A DNA stretch of 64,000 bases from Anaeramoeba flamelloides (taxonomy: Eukaryota; Metamonada; Anaeramoebidae). Under the pieces are notes generated by a model. It had not been told where the DNA came from and did not search any database. It saw only the letters and a program-made list of their open reading frames with translations. Of this stretch, positions 1 to 14,000 are shown piece by piece (the stretch's first letter is position 1; each line of letters begins with the position of its first letter). The position numbers were made by a program, and so were the translations under genes. The DNA lies in contig JANTQA010000048.1 of NCBI GenBank assembly GCA_027625915.1, positions 4,464,001 through 4,528,000 on the forward strand, given 5' to 3'.

Positions 1-420
1 TTTTCTAAGTAATAATTTTCATCCAAAAAAAAAGAAAACAATATAAAATAAAAAAAATATTTGTCTGTAAAAAATAATGAAACAAGAGTAAAAAAAATGA
101 ATTGGTAAATTTGTTAAAATCACACCAACCAATATTTATCGATCAAATGATAAGATACCATGGACCAATTGTATGTGATTTTTCAATTTGAAAAATTCAA
201 CACTAACATTCTATCAACCATCGAAAAAAAAATTCGAGATCAAATGAAACAGATTTTGTAACTCGAAAAAAAGGAAATGAAAACAAAAACAAAAAAGTAG
301 ACAAAAAATGAAATAGTTTGCAAAATCAAATAATTTCCACATTGAATGTAAAGTATGATATTGCATTTTTTTCAACTGTTTAAACTGTGCAAAAATTTTT
401 GGAATTAAATTTATTTAAAT
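1..420 (+). repeat. Interspersed repeat family A, copy 1 (cut by window edge)
   Basis: This block is recognisably the same sequence as 5065-5580 and 22225-22585. Shared landmarks in the same order are a TTGATCGATCAAATG-like core, a CATTCTATCAACCAT-like stretch, then TTCAACTGTTTAAACTGT near the end. There is no open frame. The copy is degenerate and its start lies outside the window. Transposon class is not known. Positions 421-1206 hold no feature that I can recognise beyond A/T-rich spacer. Confidence 0.7.
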
Positions 421-1206
421 AAAAAAAATAAAAAAATCAAAACTATTTTATCAATAATTTTTCTTTATTTTTATTGTTGAACATTACTAAAAAAAAAAAA
501 AACAAATTGTTTTTTAAAATAAATTTTGAGAGAATCTACGATCACACGCCACGAAAATAAAATACTCTTATCTAATCTCTCTCAAATTTTTATTATGTCT
601 TATGGTGTAGCTACTCCCTTAAAACCAACTTAAATTATTAATTTTCTCACAAAAATTGCGAACTTTGATGTTTTATATACTATTCTTTAGTGGTTATGTG
701 ATTTTTTTTGGAAAACTTGGACGATAATTTTGATCTTTTTATTTTGCAATTCATTGTAAATTCTAAGCCCTATTTTGATCTTTGTCTTTTTATTTAAAGA
801 ATCACTTGAAAATAATTTGAACCATTTTTTCCAATTTTTTTTCCTTTACCAATTCGGTTTGCAATGAAATAGATCATGATTTGAGACTTCTTTATATACA
901 CCCAACCTTTTTTTCTTATTCTACACATTGAATAAATTCAGAATTGTCAATCAAAGGAATATTTCATAATTGAAAAAAAGATAACATTCTGAAAATTTTT
1001 GAATCATTTTTAATAAAAAAAATATTAACTTATATCGAACCTAACAAACATAAGCCCCTTAATTTTTAATTTATGAATGTTGTGAATTCTATAAGCACTA
1101 CAAAATTATTCTTATTTCAGTTCATATTAAAGTACGACACCCAAACTATGAATCATTTTTTTTAGCTTAACTGTTTTCAAAAAACAAAAAATTCTGGGTT
1201 ATTTGA

Positions 1207-3160
1207 ATGAACAAAAGCCCAATATCCAACCCAATTAAAGTTATTGATTTTTTGATTAAAAAGAACTTGAAAGTAAGAAGCGAAATCCTAAGTTTCTCAT
1301 TTTTAGTTTCCTATTTAAGAGAAAGCATTGAAGAAAATTATGAGTCGATCCAAACTTTTGATTACACTTTAGAAACAGCAAAATTGCTTGAGGGCAAAAT
1401 TGTAAGATTAACAGGAATGATCCAAGACAATTATGAAATTGAGTATTTCCCAGGAATTCAGATATTTAATAAAAGCTTAAAACTAACAAAGGAGCAGAAT
1501 ACCAGCTTAATTACAGGATTTTTTCGAGACGATCTGAAATCCTCTGTTTTGACTTTATCAGATCCCCAAAAAAAATAAGCAAGATTGTTAGATCACAAGA
1601 AGAGTCAGAATCGATTTGGGAACGTTCGGTTTTTTGCTGCGTTCAAGAACCAGGAGAAACGAAATGGTTGCAAAAATTAAAAACTGGCCAATTAAATACA
1701 AATTCGAAGAAGAAAGAAACAGAAAAAGAAATTGAAAAAAAAGAAAAAGGGATCAAAATTGAAATTGAAATAGAAAAAGAAGAGGAAAAAAAAATAAAAA
1801 TAGAACTTGAAAAAGAAACAGAAACAAAAAAGGAAAATGAAGAAAACAAAAAAGGATCAGGAAACAAATTAACCAAACAAAAAGAAATTGAATTAAAATT
1901 AGAAAAAGTTCAATTCAAGGAAACAGAAAAAAAAATTGATCTGGGAAAACACAAATCCATTAGTGATGAATTAAAAATTAAAGTGAAATTGTATTCACCA
2001 AAAATTGAAGGAGATCAAATCATGATTAATGAAGATTATGAATTTTATGGCTTATTAACAATTAATGAAAAAGAAAATCTGAATGAAAATGAAAAGCAAA
2101 TGGAAAATAAAAAGAAAAAGAAATTGTTCTACATTGCTGCCAATTTAAAAAACTTGACGGAAATCCATTCAATGGCTTCAAAATGGGGGGTTTGGTTGAA
2201 AAAAAACAATTTACCGATCAAGAGAAATGTGAAAAGATTTCAAAAGATATTGTTAATTGGATTTCTTTTAAACTTGGAGGAGACAAATTGTTATCTAAGC
2301 TATTGTTTTTAACGATAATTTCTCATAAGAGAATATCATTAAAAAAATTTTTCAATAAAAAGACAAACAAAAATCAAAATAATCCCATTGACGATCATTT
2401 TAATAAATCGCTGGGCCTTTGCTCGTTAACAATCTTGAAATCTCAAGACAAATTCAAATCATATGATTTTAGTCAAATCTTACAAGCGTTAAACCAACTT
2501 TGCTTTCGTGTAATCCATATCCCCATAACAATCGAATTACTCAACAAGCGAAAATTGGTTCCCTGGAAGGATTTTGAAAAAAATGTTTTAATTAGGACAG
2601 AGCTCCAGGTGATAAAGAATACTTTCATATGCTTTGACGAAACAAAGCTGGCAAAGGGCGAATTGAATGAAATTGGGTTACAGAATTATCGAGATATCCA
2701 GCAATTAATACACAAGCAGAAGATCCCTTATGACTTCCAATATCAAAAAATCCCCTTTGATGTGAATTGCCCTATAATTGTATTTGCTCAAGAAAAGTCA
2801 TTGCTTAAAACAGATTTTACCATCAATTGGAAACCAAATTTGCTTAAAATAAAACAAAAGCAAATTGAAGTTTCCCCAACCAAAAAGACCTTTATGAGAT
2901 GGAGAAGCTTTATTGGTTTCCTCCTCAAATTCCAATTCAACTCAGAGAATACCAAAGAAGAACAAGAAATAATCCAAACAATTCAAAATTATTATGTTAA
3001 ACAAAGAAAAATCAATAGTTCCATTAATATCAATCATTTCGAAGGTTGGTTGCTATTAATAGAACTATTATCAATTGTGCATTTAAAATCCAAAATATCT
3101 TATGAAATTTGGGACAAAATCCTTAAATTGAATGATTTGTTATTTAAAAGAAATAAATAA
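1207..3160 (+). CDS. MCMBP: MCM-binding protein (MCMBP/ETG1 family)
   Basis: MCMBP binds the MCM2-7 replicative helicase in the nucleus and helps assemble and unload it. The segments fall in the order of human MCMBP as I recall it. An N-terminal NPIKVIDFL-type start is followed by the GMIQDNYEIEYFPG strand (human CMIQDMFDPEFYMG), then ERSVFCCVQEPGETKW (human QTFYCVPVPGESTW). Next come a Lys/Glu-rich linker and a C-terminal half with FDETKLAKGELNEIGLQN and QKIPYDFQYQKIPFD. The final segment ending NDLLFKR also aligns. The first ATG at 1207 gives the expected N-terminus. The frame breaks twice. One break is at the A8 run 1568-1575. The other is near the G6/A8 runs 2185-2206. Each is mended by one extra base, giving 651 aa, close to the family length of about 640. 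No splice sites fit these points, so sequencing error is likelier than introns or decay. Confidence 0.92.
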
Positions 3161-4455
3161 TTCCTTTGTTAAAAAAATTATAACAACAATAAGAATATTT
3201 TCAATAATTTATTTGTATTTTTATTTTTTTTCGATAAATTAATGTTGAGACATAAGAAGAATTTAAATATTCTAAAAAGGCATTTATTAAAAAAGTGGAG
3301 TATTTTTAATTTTTATTTTCCGTTTCAAATAAAAAAAAAATTCGTTTCAAACCCACCTATTCCTAAATTGAAAATATATAATCATTGGGAGTATTTAAAC
3401 AGAATCAATCAGACAACTTTGTTTTTTTTTCTTAATAGAATTTACGTCACAAAAAAAAAAAAAAATTAAAAGTTCCTTATTTTGATTTAACACATTCACA
3501 ACAAACATAAAATTTTCTTAAAAAATCAAAAGATATTCCCACCTTTTTTTTTGGATTCAGATTTTTTGATATAATTGGCTATACCTTCCTTATTTTGCTT
3601 GTTTTTTTTTTTTGATAAAATATATTTTACCAAATAAACATATTTTGCAAAAATTTTACTCACTTTATAATGCTACTGGAAGTGGTTTCGATGGTTTTAT
3701 TCTCAGATTCTAATGAAACCTCATTTTCATTTTTTTATTTTTTGTTTCAAAATCATTTTTTCTTATTTGTCAAAATTTTCTTTTATTTTTTCTCTTTCTT
3801 TTTTATTTTTTATTGATAATCTTTTTGATATAATAAACTTTTCTATTATTTTGATATAAATCTGATATACTAATTTTTTGTTTTTCTAAAAGAAAATCTT
3901 GAAAATTTTTCAGGATTAAATAAAATTAAGTTAAATTATATAATTTACCCAGTTCTTTTAAACTCAGGAAAAACATTGTTTATGTTTCTTGATTTTTTTA
4001 TTTATCTGAAAAATTATAGATTTTATGAATAAAATAGATAATTTTTAAGATATACACAGTTTTTTTTTTTAAATATTTATTTGTATAATAAATAATTAAT
4101 TTTTTTCAAAAAAGAACTTGAATTAAAATAAAAAACATTCGTTTTACTAGAATTTAAAGGGGTTTAGTAAAATATTGGATTTTTCTTTTTCTTTTTAAAT
4201 TTAAAAAAAAGTTATGCACCCTAAAAACCTTTACTATACTAAATAGCATCCCCCCCCCCCCTAAAAAAAAAAAAAAAAAAGAATAAGAATCTTCAATTAT
4301 TATAATTTTTAACTTTCGTTTAATAAATGTCAATTTTTGTATTTCTTTTAGATTGCTTGATAATAGTGTCAATTCACTATTTAGAAAGTTAAAGGTAAAT
4401 TAAAAATTACAGATAAAATATTTTTCACTATTTAATCTCGATATAATATATATAT
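3161..4455. other. Intergenic spacer, no gene seen
   Basis: A/T-rich spacer. A 75-codon open frame at 3242-3469 is rich in Lys, Phe and Ile, has no family resemblance, and is probably chance. A pure C10 run stands out at 4251-4260, followed by a long A run. Nothing else is supported. Confidence 0.5.
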
Positions 4456-5028
4456 AAGGTATTTCAAAAAAATGGGATATTTTTTTTACATTTCAGAAAA
4501 ATCAGCTTTTTTGGTCAAGGTATTTGTTAATTAACATTGCGAAACTATTTTTTATATAAATATCCATTCAATAAATGACTTGGCAAATTATATCAAAATA
4601 TTTTAGATGGAATATTTCCAAAAAATGAAAAAAAAAATAGCACTTTTTTTGATGAAAAAAATTTACAACTAATTTCTATAAAAAAATGAAAAGTATGAAC
4701 AGGGTACAATTGATTTTTTAAACAATTAGACACTAAATATTTTATCAATTCTATTGCAAAATTTTTTGAGAACAAAAAAATTATAAAAACGATTGTTTTG
4801 AACAAAAAGAAAATAATAAACACCTATTTTCACCCCGAACAAAATCTGAAAAAATAGAGATAACAAAATTTAATATTTTTTTATTTATGAAATAAAATAA
4901 CTTATAAATTGGAATATTTTCAAAAATCAATAAATGATTGTTTAATGATTTTGTATATTTAAATATTTTTTGAAGATTGAGTTTAATAAAAATATTTTAA
5001 AATAAATTTGCCAAATTTTTTGAAATAG
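4456..5028 (+). repeat. Repeat family D (TIR element), copy 1
   Basis: It opens with AAGGTATTTCAAAAAAATGG and closes with a rough inverted version (TTTGCCAAATTTTTTGAAAT). The interior aligns along its length with 58769-59350, including a TGAAAAAAAAAATAGCACTT stretch and a TGCAAAATTTTTTGAG-like region. There is no coding capacity. The terminal inverted repeats suggest a non-autonomous DNA transposon (MITE-like), but no target duplication was found. Confidence 0.6.
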
Positions 5029-5064
5029 ATTATTTAAACACTATTACAAAAAAAAATATAGAGT

Positions 5065-5580
5065 CAAAATCATAAATAGGCAAAAAAAAAAACACACAAT
5101 TTATAGTTTTTTTCCAAATTTAATAGAAAAAAACATTTAAGTTACCTAGTATTAATGTTTTTCTAAACAATCATCTTGATCCAAATAAATAAAAAAAAAA
5201 TAAAGCAAAAAATCAAAATTGGTGTGTCCAAAATGAATAAATTGGCTGAACTAAAAAATGTTTGGCAAATTTGTTGAAATTTCACTAACAACTGTTGATC
5301 GATCAAATGAAAAGATAACATTGACAAATTGTATTTGCATTTTCCAATTTTATAAATTCAGAATTAACCTTCTATCAACTATTGAAAAATATTTCCAGAT
5401 TTAACGAAATGGATTATGTAACTGGAAAAATCGAAAACAAAACAAAAAAAAAGACAAAAAAATAAATAGTTTGTTAAAATCAAAAGTATTTCCATATTGA
5501 ATGTAAAGTCCAGTATTGCTATTCTTTCAACTGTTTAAACTGTTTCCAAATTTTTGAAATTTAATTTATATAAAATAATA
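5065..5580 (+). repeat. Interspersed repeat family A, copy 2
   Basis: This is the only uninterrupted full copy of family A here. It starts near AAATCATAAATAGGC and continues through GTTACCTAGTATTAATG, the TTGGTGTGTCC block, TTGATCGATCAAATG and TTCAACTGTTTAAACTGT. Copy 3 (21275-22585) has the same order but is split by another element. No open frame. Positions 5581-6170 are plain A/T-rich spacer before the 3' end of the RalGAP gene. Confidence 0.7.
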
Positions 5581-6170
5581 AAATAAAAATAACACAATTC
5601 ATCTGTTTTTAATAAAATGATTTAATCCCAAATGCACAAAGATACAACTTAACTTATTAGTTTTCAGAATCAAGAAGCTTTCAAAAAAAAAAAAAAAACA
5701 ATATAAATATAAAAATCAAGCTTATTTAGAAACATTTATAAATATCTTCATACAAATAAAAAAAAATTTCAATATAATACACAAGCTATTGTGTAATAGA
5801 AAAATAAAAACTTTGAGTTTTTATATCATGAAAATATTTTGGAATTTTAATTACACATTTAATCTCTTGAAACTCACCAAATAAAATGAAAAAAAATTAA
5901 TAAAAATCATTAAAAAGGTGTTTTTTTAAAAAAAAATATTAAATTTATTCTTTCCAAAGCTAACCTTGAAATTAAGAAAAAAAGTTGTTTTTAAAAAAAC
6001 AAAATAAAAAAATTAATATAAGATATTTTTTCAAATAAGAATTTCAAAAAAAAAAGAAGAAAAAAAAAATAATGATACCAATTTGTGTAATATAATTACT
6101 TTCTACGGATCGGACAATCAATATAAAAAGAGGTTAATATCGTGAATTGTAATAAATTGATACATTAAAA

Positions 6171-9100
6171 TTATTTCTCAAATTTCTTCTGAATTGAAAC
6201 ATTGTGCTCTTCTGTTGTAAACAAGCCAGAAAAGAATTTGTCATAGCTTAATTTTCTACCAAAAGAAGTAGCGATTAAATTAACGTATTTTCTTCTATTC
6301 TCAAAAGGATCTTTAAAGGTATTATTTTTTAAACTTAGTTCGTGATGAATATTCATCGCCATGATTCTAATGAAAGATCCTAAATTTTTTGTTGAAATGA
6401 GTGAATTATTAATAAAAGGGGAGAATTCCATTGATTGCGAATGGTTTTGGACTTCAATTTTAAATAATCCAGTATGGTGTGGCCTAACTATTATGAATAC
6501 TTGGTTTTTTTTACCTTTAATTGAATTTGAATTAAATTTTCGATTATCGTTGCACCAGACAATAACAACGGGTAATTGATGGATTTTTTCCATTCTTTCT
6601 TCTGGTTCCAATGTGCCCATAAGAGTTGAAACTTGAAAAATCACTTCATTTGAATAATTGGCATAATAAGGGACATATTGATTGGAATTTTCTAAATTTA
6701 ACCCGCCTGTATAACCGGTGTGTGCTTCTAAATCAATGATCCATCCAATTTGTTTTAAAAATTGATTGAATTGCTCATCGGTTTCAGTATTTTCAAAGAT
6801 TTTTTTACCATTATAATATCTATTTTGCCCCTCGCTGATATACACTACACCTATTTTTTGCTGGGTTCTTTCCGCACATTCGTCAAGAACCTTTAAAGCT
6901 TCAAAAAACTGTTCAGATTGATCCAGTAATATTAAATACGAATAGTCAGATACCTTCATTAGACCTGTATTAGATAATAATAATCTTGAATGATAATATT
7001 TTAAATTTGTTTGTAAAAAGGATGTTTTTTCCAAAGATTTAATTTGTTGATCCCATTCGCCTGTCTCATTTTTTAAAAATCTAAATGCGGTTTCTAATCT
7101 ATACTGAACAGATAAAATATGCTTCAGACAAACTTGGCTAATTTCATTTTCTCGACTTAAACAATTTTTTGGGCTTGGTTGGAAATCGTATTTGACTCCT
7201 AATTCACGTATTTCAGATTCTGTCTTTTTTAAATAAAGTTGATAATCCCTGTTTAATTTTTTTGCATTTAATAAATGGCTGTTTAATTTTGTTGTTTTTG
7301 GTGCTATATAATTTATGGGCAATGTTCGGAATTTAAATTTCCATGAATATCTACCTGAAATGTCTCTAATAATTACATAAGTTATATTTTCTATATTATT
7401 ATATTATTAAAATTTTGAGATCAAAATATTTTTTAAGAAAAATAAATTTTTTTTTAATGTAAAGTTGATATTTTAAATTGCAATTTTTTTTTTTTTTATT
7501 GCGACAAAATTAATCAAATTTCTATTGGTTTTTATCACAATGGATCTGAATAGGATATAAATAAATATACTGTTTATTTGAGATTTTTTACATTTCTTTT
7601 TTGATTTCTATAATTAAAATTATTTTTAAGTAAGGTTGTTTATTGCCACCTTTTCTTACAAGTTTGTAATGATCAAATAAATTAAGAAACAAATATTCTG
7701 ACATTTTTGAGGAAAGCTGAATAAAAATATTCATCTTAGTGTATATGGATAATTAATAGGGGGATATATTTTTAAAATAAATTAATATTTAAATAGTACA
7801 TATTAAACTTGCAATTAATTTTTTATTTTATTTTAATCCTATTAATTTGAAAATATTTTTTGAAGTTTATTGAAATGAAAGAAAAGCAAAATAAAATTAT
7901 TCTTTTTTTTTTTTTTTTCACTAGATATTTGAAATGAATATTTCTTATAAAAAAAAAAAAATGTAATATAAACTATTTCTCAAAAATTTTGACTCAATTT
8001 GTAATTTAATTGAAAGTTACTTTGTAGGAATTTTATTACAAACTTTGTTTCTATCAAAGGGGTACAAAAAAATTTTACAAATATCCATTATTTTTTTCTA
8101 ATTTACCTTTTTAAGAACAAATAAGAAATAAGCAGAATAATACACACCATAGAACAGTTGATGTCTGTATGGAGTAAATCTAATCAATCAATATATTTTC
8201 TTAAAAATTGAAAAACACAAATTCAGGGATCTATTAAAAAAAAATAATGTTAATTCGGATCTTTAATTGAAGATCAATGAAAATCACAATAGAAATTATT
8301 ATATTTTCTCTACAATCATTAACATGGTTTCAAGAATATTAGAATAACACCTATTTACAAGTAACTATAGATCTTGCTATAAAAAAAAATTTGAAAACGG
8401 ATTATGTATCAAAAAAAAAATTGAAAAAAAAAAAAAAGAAAGCAAAAAAGTGAAAAAATGTGAGCAAATTACTTAAACCTTGAAAAAAAGTTTGAAGTCT
8501 AAAGATAAATACTAATATTATGAATGTGTTAATTGTAAAATAAACAATAAACTCAAATATAAATTATTAAACTAAAAAATATATTATAAATAAATAAAAA
8601 AATAATAATTCATAAAAAAATATTAATGTAAGCTAATAAAAACTAGGTATAACTTTTTTTTATTATTCAAAATATGTCAAATAATAATTTTGAAATGGGT
8701 TTTTAGATGGTATCTAAAGGATTTTGATGTCTTTTTTTTTTTTTCTTTTTTTTTTTTCTACCTCAATAAATTCCTGAAATTTGTTACAATTTTATATTTA
8801 GAATTGAACAAAATACTTCAATTTGGAATTAAGAAAAATAGTAAATATTTTTTTAAGGAATTGTTCACCCTTATTTATTATTTAGGATTAACGCAATAGA
8901 GCAATTATTTTCTCCAAGACTACCATTAAACTTGAAAAACAAACTTCTTTTTTTAACTTTAGAGAAATTAATTATCATTTTTGAAAGAATTTATTTTTTA
9001 CGATTAATATTTAGTAAATAGATTCTGATTCCATTTTGGTTTCGATTTTTGGATTTGAAATAAAAGAAGAAAAATTTACAAAAAATTTTTATTTTTATGA

Positions 9101-10978
9101 AATCTCACTTTTAGTAATTTATGAGAGTTTTTTGTATTAAAAAATAACCTTGGAAATGTAATTTTATTTTTAAAAATACAAGAAAAATAAATCAAAAATT
9201 GAATCCTTGAAGATCAAAAAAAATTGATCATTCTATTTTATTCACAAATATTTATTAAATTTCTTGAAATTTGAAAGATTAGGCAATTTTTTTTTTTTTA
9301 AAGTATTAAGAGTATAATCAACGAACTATTAGTATTAAAATCAGTTATTTAAGAATATCTATTATTATATTTTTTTATTATTAGATTATTTATTTGAATT
9401 CGTTTTTTTTGTTAATCAAAATATTATAAATTTTGAAAAATAATTGTAAAGCCTATTGATAAATTTAATCTTTGTGCTGTTAATACCCCACTGAAAGAAT
9501 TAAGATTGAGATTATAAAGAATAAAATTGAAAAGATATCACCTTTAACTTTTTTCTTTTTTTTTAAAAGTCGAACTTTACAAGTTTTAAAAGAGTATTTT
9601 GGGAGAAATTTGAACTTGATGGTTTGATAATTTTTGTTCATGCCTTTTTTTGTCAAATGAAAAGAAAAAATTGATCCGAAATCTTTTTTTAAAGCACCCA
9701 ATTATATTTTTCAAAAGTTTAAAATAATTATTGTAATTTTTTGAAATTAAGTAGATTTTTTAAACTGCATTTTTTAGAACCTAGTGGTTTTCTTTTGAAA
9801 GTTTATTTTTGGTACAGTTCCTTTACATACCATAAGATTTCTTTCTTCTTCAATGAAAAGAATTTTTTCAGAAAATAATTCAGAAAATATGTTGAATTTA
9901 GAACTTTTCAAAAACGGGGAAAATGGATCAAACTTTGAAAAAAAAATAATTCATTTTTGAAAATAGCTTTAAAAGTAATCTGGTATTAAAGGCAATCAAA
10001 ATTTTACTTTTATTTTTCAATCTTAACCTGTGGTAAAAAATTCATTTTATTTACTATTAAATTTAATATCAGAATTTGCTTAAAGGTAAATATCGTCTTA
10101 ATAATATTTTAATTTTCAATTTTCTGATATTCTTACTGTTTTTTATTTTTATTAAAATAATTTTTATTGAATTTTATTAAAATATGAATTTTTGGAAAAA
10201 TATCAGCCATTATTAAGTTCAATTTTATTTAAGATTTGAGAAAATCATTTAATTTTTCATTTTATTTTTAATAAATATCAAATTATAATACTCATCCAAT
10301 AAAAGCCAATATAAAAGATCTTGTGAGTTTTTTTTGGGAACAGAACAGTAAAAAAAGAATAATAAATAAATAAAATTCAATATCTTGATGCTAAGCGATT
10401 AGGGTATTAATTTCAAATACAATAAAGAAATAATTAATCATAAAAATAAATTCATAAAGTTGGAGAAAAAAATATTTACCATTTTGTATTTGAAACGGGT
10501 AATCAATAACTGTTAAAATTTGTTCTTCATTTAAAATAAAATATTTTACATGGTTAAAAAATTCTTCTTTTGATAATTTACTCATTTCTAATAATGTTTC
10601 TTCAGTGACGCTGCATGAAATATTTGAAGGCCCAGACAAAAGTGGGAAATTTCCACAATGTCTAATAATTTTTAATAATACTGCATGCGCTTCATAATTT
10701 ATTCGATCCGAAATTTTTAATTTTGTGACTTCTTTCTGCTGGTCATTATCATTAGAATCAATCAACGCATGTGAAATGGATTCGAGGGTATTTTCAAGTG
10801 CGGCTGGAAATGTATAAATCCATTGGGAATTAACAATAAAATTACAGATTGTATTTAATATTCCACAAATCAGAAATTCATAATTTTGTTGATTAATTTT
10901 TAAATCACAATCTGTTAATAATTTTATGAAAACTTTATTTAGCCCATTTACTAAATTTGGTAGTGTGTGCTGTGTATG

Positions 10979-11065
<87 letters not shown>

Positions 11066-14000
11066 ATTCAATACCAACATTTTAAAAAAATTGTGATTCA
11101 AAAGCTTAAAAAAGTCTCTGTAAAACAGTTGATAAAATTTAAACAGAACCATTTTATAAAGACTTTTTCAAGACTTTTTTATCACAGTTTTTTCAATTTT
11201 TTTTATTATTAAATATATAATATAAGTTTAAGTGAAATAAAGGAACAAATAAATGGAAAATTAAAAATTAAAAATTAAAAATTAAAAAAAAATTATGATA
11301 AAAATAATAATTTACATTTGAAATTTTTTCTATGAGTTCTGTTAAATACCCTACAGAATGCAAACCATAAATAGCTGTTAACATTATATCTATTGGCCAT
11401 GATTTTTGTATTTCTGTTGGTTGGCATATGAATTTTTGGATCGATAATAGAATAAAAGGTAGCATTGTATTTTCTTTTTCTTTTATTTCATAAAGTAAAA
11501 AGATCATTGTATGTAAAAAGATTTTTGCATTTGTTGGATCTGTTTCGTATGTGAAACCAGATAATATTAAATCACGAAGGAATGTAATAAATTGAAAATT
11601 TTTAGGCAGATCTTGGGAATAGTCTTCAAGTGTGGGTATTTCTAAACTAAAAAAATAATTGGGCAAGCATACTAAAGATTTTACAATATTAATTGATGAT
11701 CTCCGTAATTGCTTAAGGGGTACAGTGATTTTAAATGGTGGTTTATCCTTTATTTGTTAAAATAAATAAATAATACAAGTATAATATATAAAGAAGAAAG
11801 CGAGGATAAGGCTATCGAGTATGAAGAAAATGAAGATGATGATGTAGATGATAAAGAAGAAGAAATCTCATCTCAATAAAAATTCTAATAAATTATATAA
11901 TGATAATAAATTATATAAGGATAACAAGTTCTTACCTTTAATAAAATTTTTTTTAATATTTTTAAATAATATGGTATTAATAGAAATAGTCCGTCAAAAT
12001 CCATAAGGAAGATATTTTCGGTATGGGTTATTATTGAACTGATTGAGTGCTGGAAATACTTTTCATTTTCAAATGCTAATATAATTGATAAAATAAATTC
12101 ATTAATGTGTGATTCCAAAAATACAAATTTTTGATTTGAACAAAATATATCACAGAGAATAGAATAAGCGACAGCTGTTCCCTTTTCAAATCCTGCTCTA
12201 TTTTTTGATACCACTTGAAAAATCCATCGACCAAATAATTTAAGAATTGAATTGCCATTTGGTGGATCATTAAGAATTAAATCTTGCGGTGCTTTTTGAG
12301 ATTCATTCCAAGTTCCTATATTTAATAATGCTGTGACAACTTCAAAAATCCCATTCATGGATAAATAGAAAAGTTCGGGTGATTCGTTTCTATTAGGATT
12401 GCCAAGTATATCTATACAAATAGAAATTAAAAATAGAAAAATAATTTAAATCATGTTAGTTTGTCCAATTATTTCCTTGTAAAAATTAACTTTTATTTAA
12501 AATTTGTATGATTTTTTTTTTTAATTTATGATATTTATATCTAATTCAAGGAATAAAATATATATATTGGGAAAGCAAAAAAAAAATAAAAAATAAATTT
12601 TTGTAAACTAATTCATTGTAAAAATATAACATTAATTGTATTGTTTTGGTTGAGAATAAATTTAAATTGCAAAATTAGAAAATTTTCGAGTTCTTTATAA
12701 AGCAATGAAAATACATTATTTGTTCTTTTTAACTTTTCGAATGAATATATTCAAAGATCTTTGGTTTTTTTTTTTTTTTTTTTTTTTTGTAATATATAGG
12801 ACAAGAAAGGTATATTTAAGTAAAGTACTCAAAATTTTAATTAGTCTCAATTGATAACTTATTTTTTTTTCTTAAATTAAATTTATTAAAAAGTATTAAA
12901 TCATCCACATTTTCCTTTATTAGTATTTTGAAGAAAGAAATTTTTATAAAGAGAAATTTATTTTTGAGAAGAGTGAATATAGGTGCATTTGATTAATATA
13001 GCTTGTTATTTCTTAATTATTCTTATCAGGTTTTTTAAATTTTAATTTATTGGAGAAAAAATTATTTAATAAAGTCTTCTATTTTGCGATTGGATCATAA
13101 ATCAAATATTTGAAAAAATAAAACAAATTTGGCAAACCTACCAGATTTAAGGAATCGAAAAAAATAATTGGATTGTTGTATGAAACTATTTTCTTTGAAA
13201 TTCTTTTATTCATTAGAAAAAAAAAAAGAAAAAATTTAATTTCTTACATATAATTTTTTCCCAATCAAATATTACATTTTCATCTGGAAGATCAAGAATT
13301 GAAGGTTGAAAAACTTGTCCAGTAACGGGTCTTTATAATAACATGTGTGTGGGGGTTTGTGTATAGGTTTTTATATAAATAAATATAATTGTAAAGTTAA
13401 TTCCAAATAAAAGAAAAAATGTTTGAAGTGAATTTCTTAAATTAAATTTATAATAAATGATCAGTTATTCATTCAAAAGGTATCAAATATCATAAGATCC
13501 AAAATTAAAACTTACAATGCAATAGTTGTGGATATTGTACCTTCAAATTCGCCATATAAAATTCCAATAACCCTGTTTGTTAAACCATAGATAGTTGCGC
13601 ACCATTGGTTTATTGTTTCTTTACGATGTATCCAATTTTTAGCACGTTTTTGTAATAAATCCCACATATCTAAATCCCGAGTTTTAGAGATTAACCATAA
13701 ATCAAAGAAAACCTAAGTTTCAAAAAAAAAAAAAAAAGAAAAGAAAAACATTAAGTTTCAGAATAATTTTCTTATTCACTAAAAATTTTTACTTTAAAAA
13801 AATAAAAAATTAAAAAAAGTTATTATTTTCTAAAATAAAAGATATTTTTACTTTTAAAAAACGTGCTATTAATTTTTTTGAGAGTTGTTTTTCAATTTCT
13901 TGAACGGGCCCTTCGATTAATAATGAATCAATTATGCCCAAAAGAGTATTTAATAAATATTTCCAGGTGTCATGATCTAAATAATCTTTTGATTTATTTT

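Noticed and set aside
1560-2210. Short introns in MCMBP in place of frame breaks
   Set aside because: No GT-AG pair at either point keeps the conserved residues on both sides, and protein similarity continues without a gap.
10967-11212. Open frame with alternating Cys-Val and Ile-Tyr
   Set aside because: Translation of the (TA)n(TG)n microsatellite in RALGAPB intron 7.
11791-11878. Acidic plus-strand mini-frame ending EEEISSQ inside RALGAPB intron 6
   Set aside because: It is short, has an upstream in-frame stop and no start, and lies antisense in a 188-bp intron. It is more likely a CT-rich tract of the intron on the gene strand.
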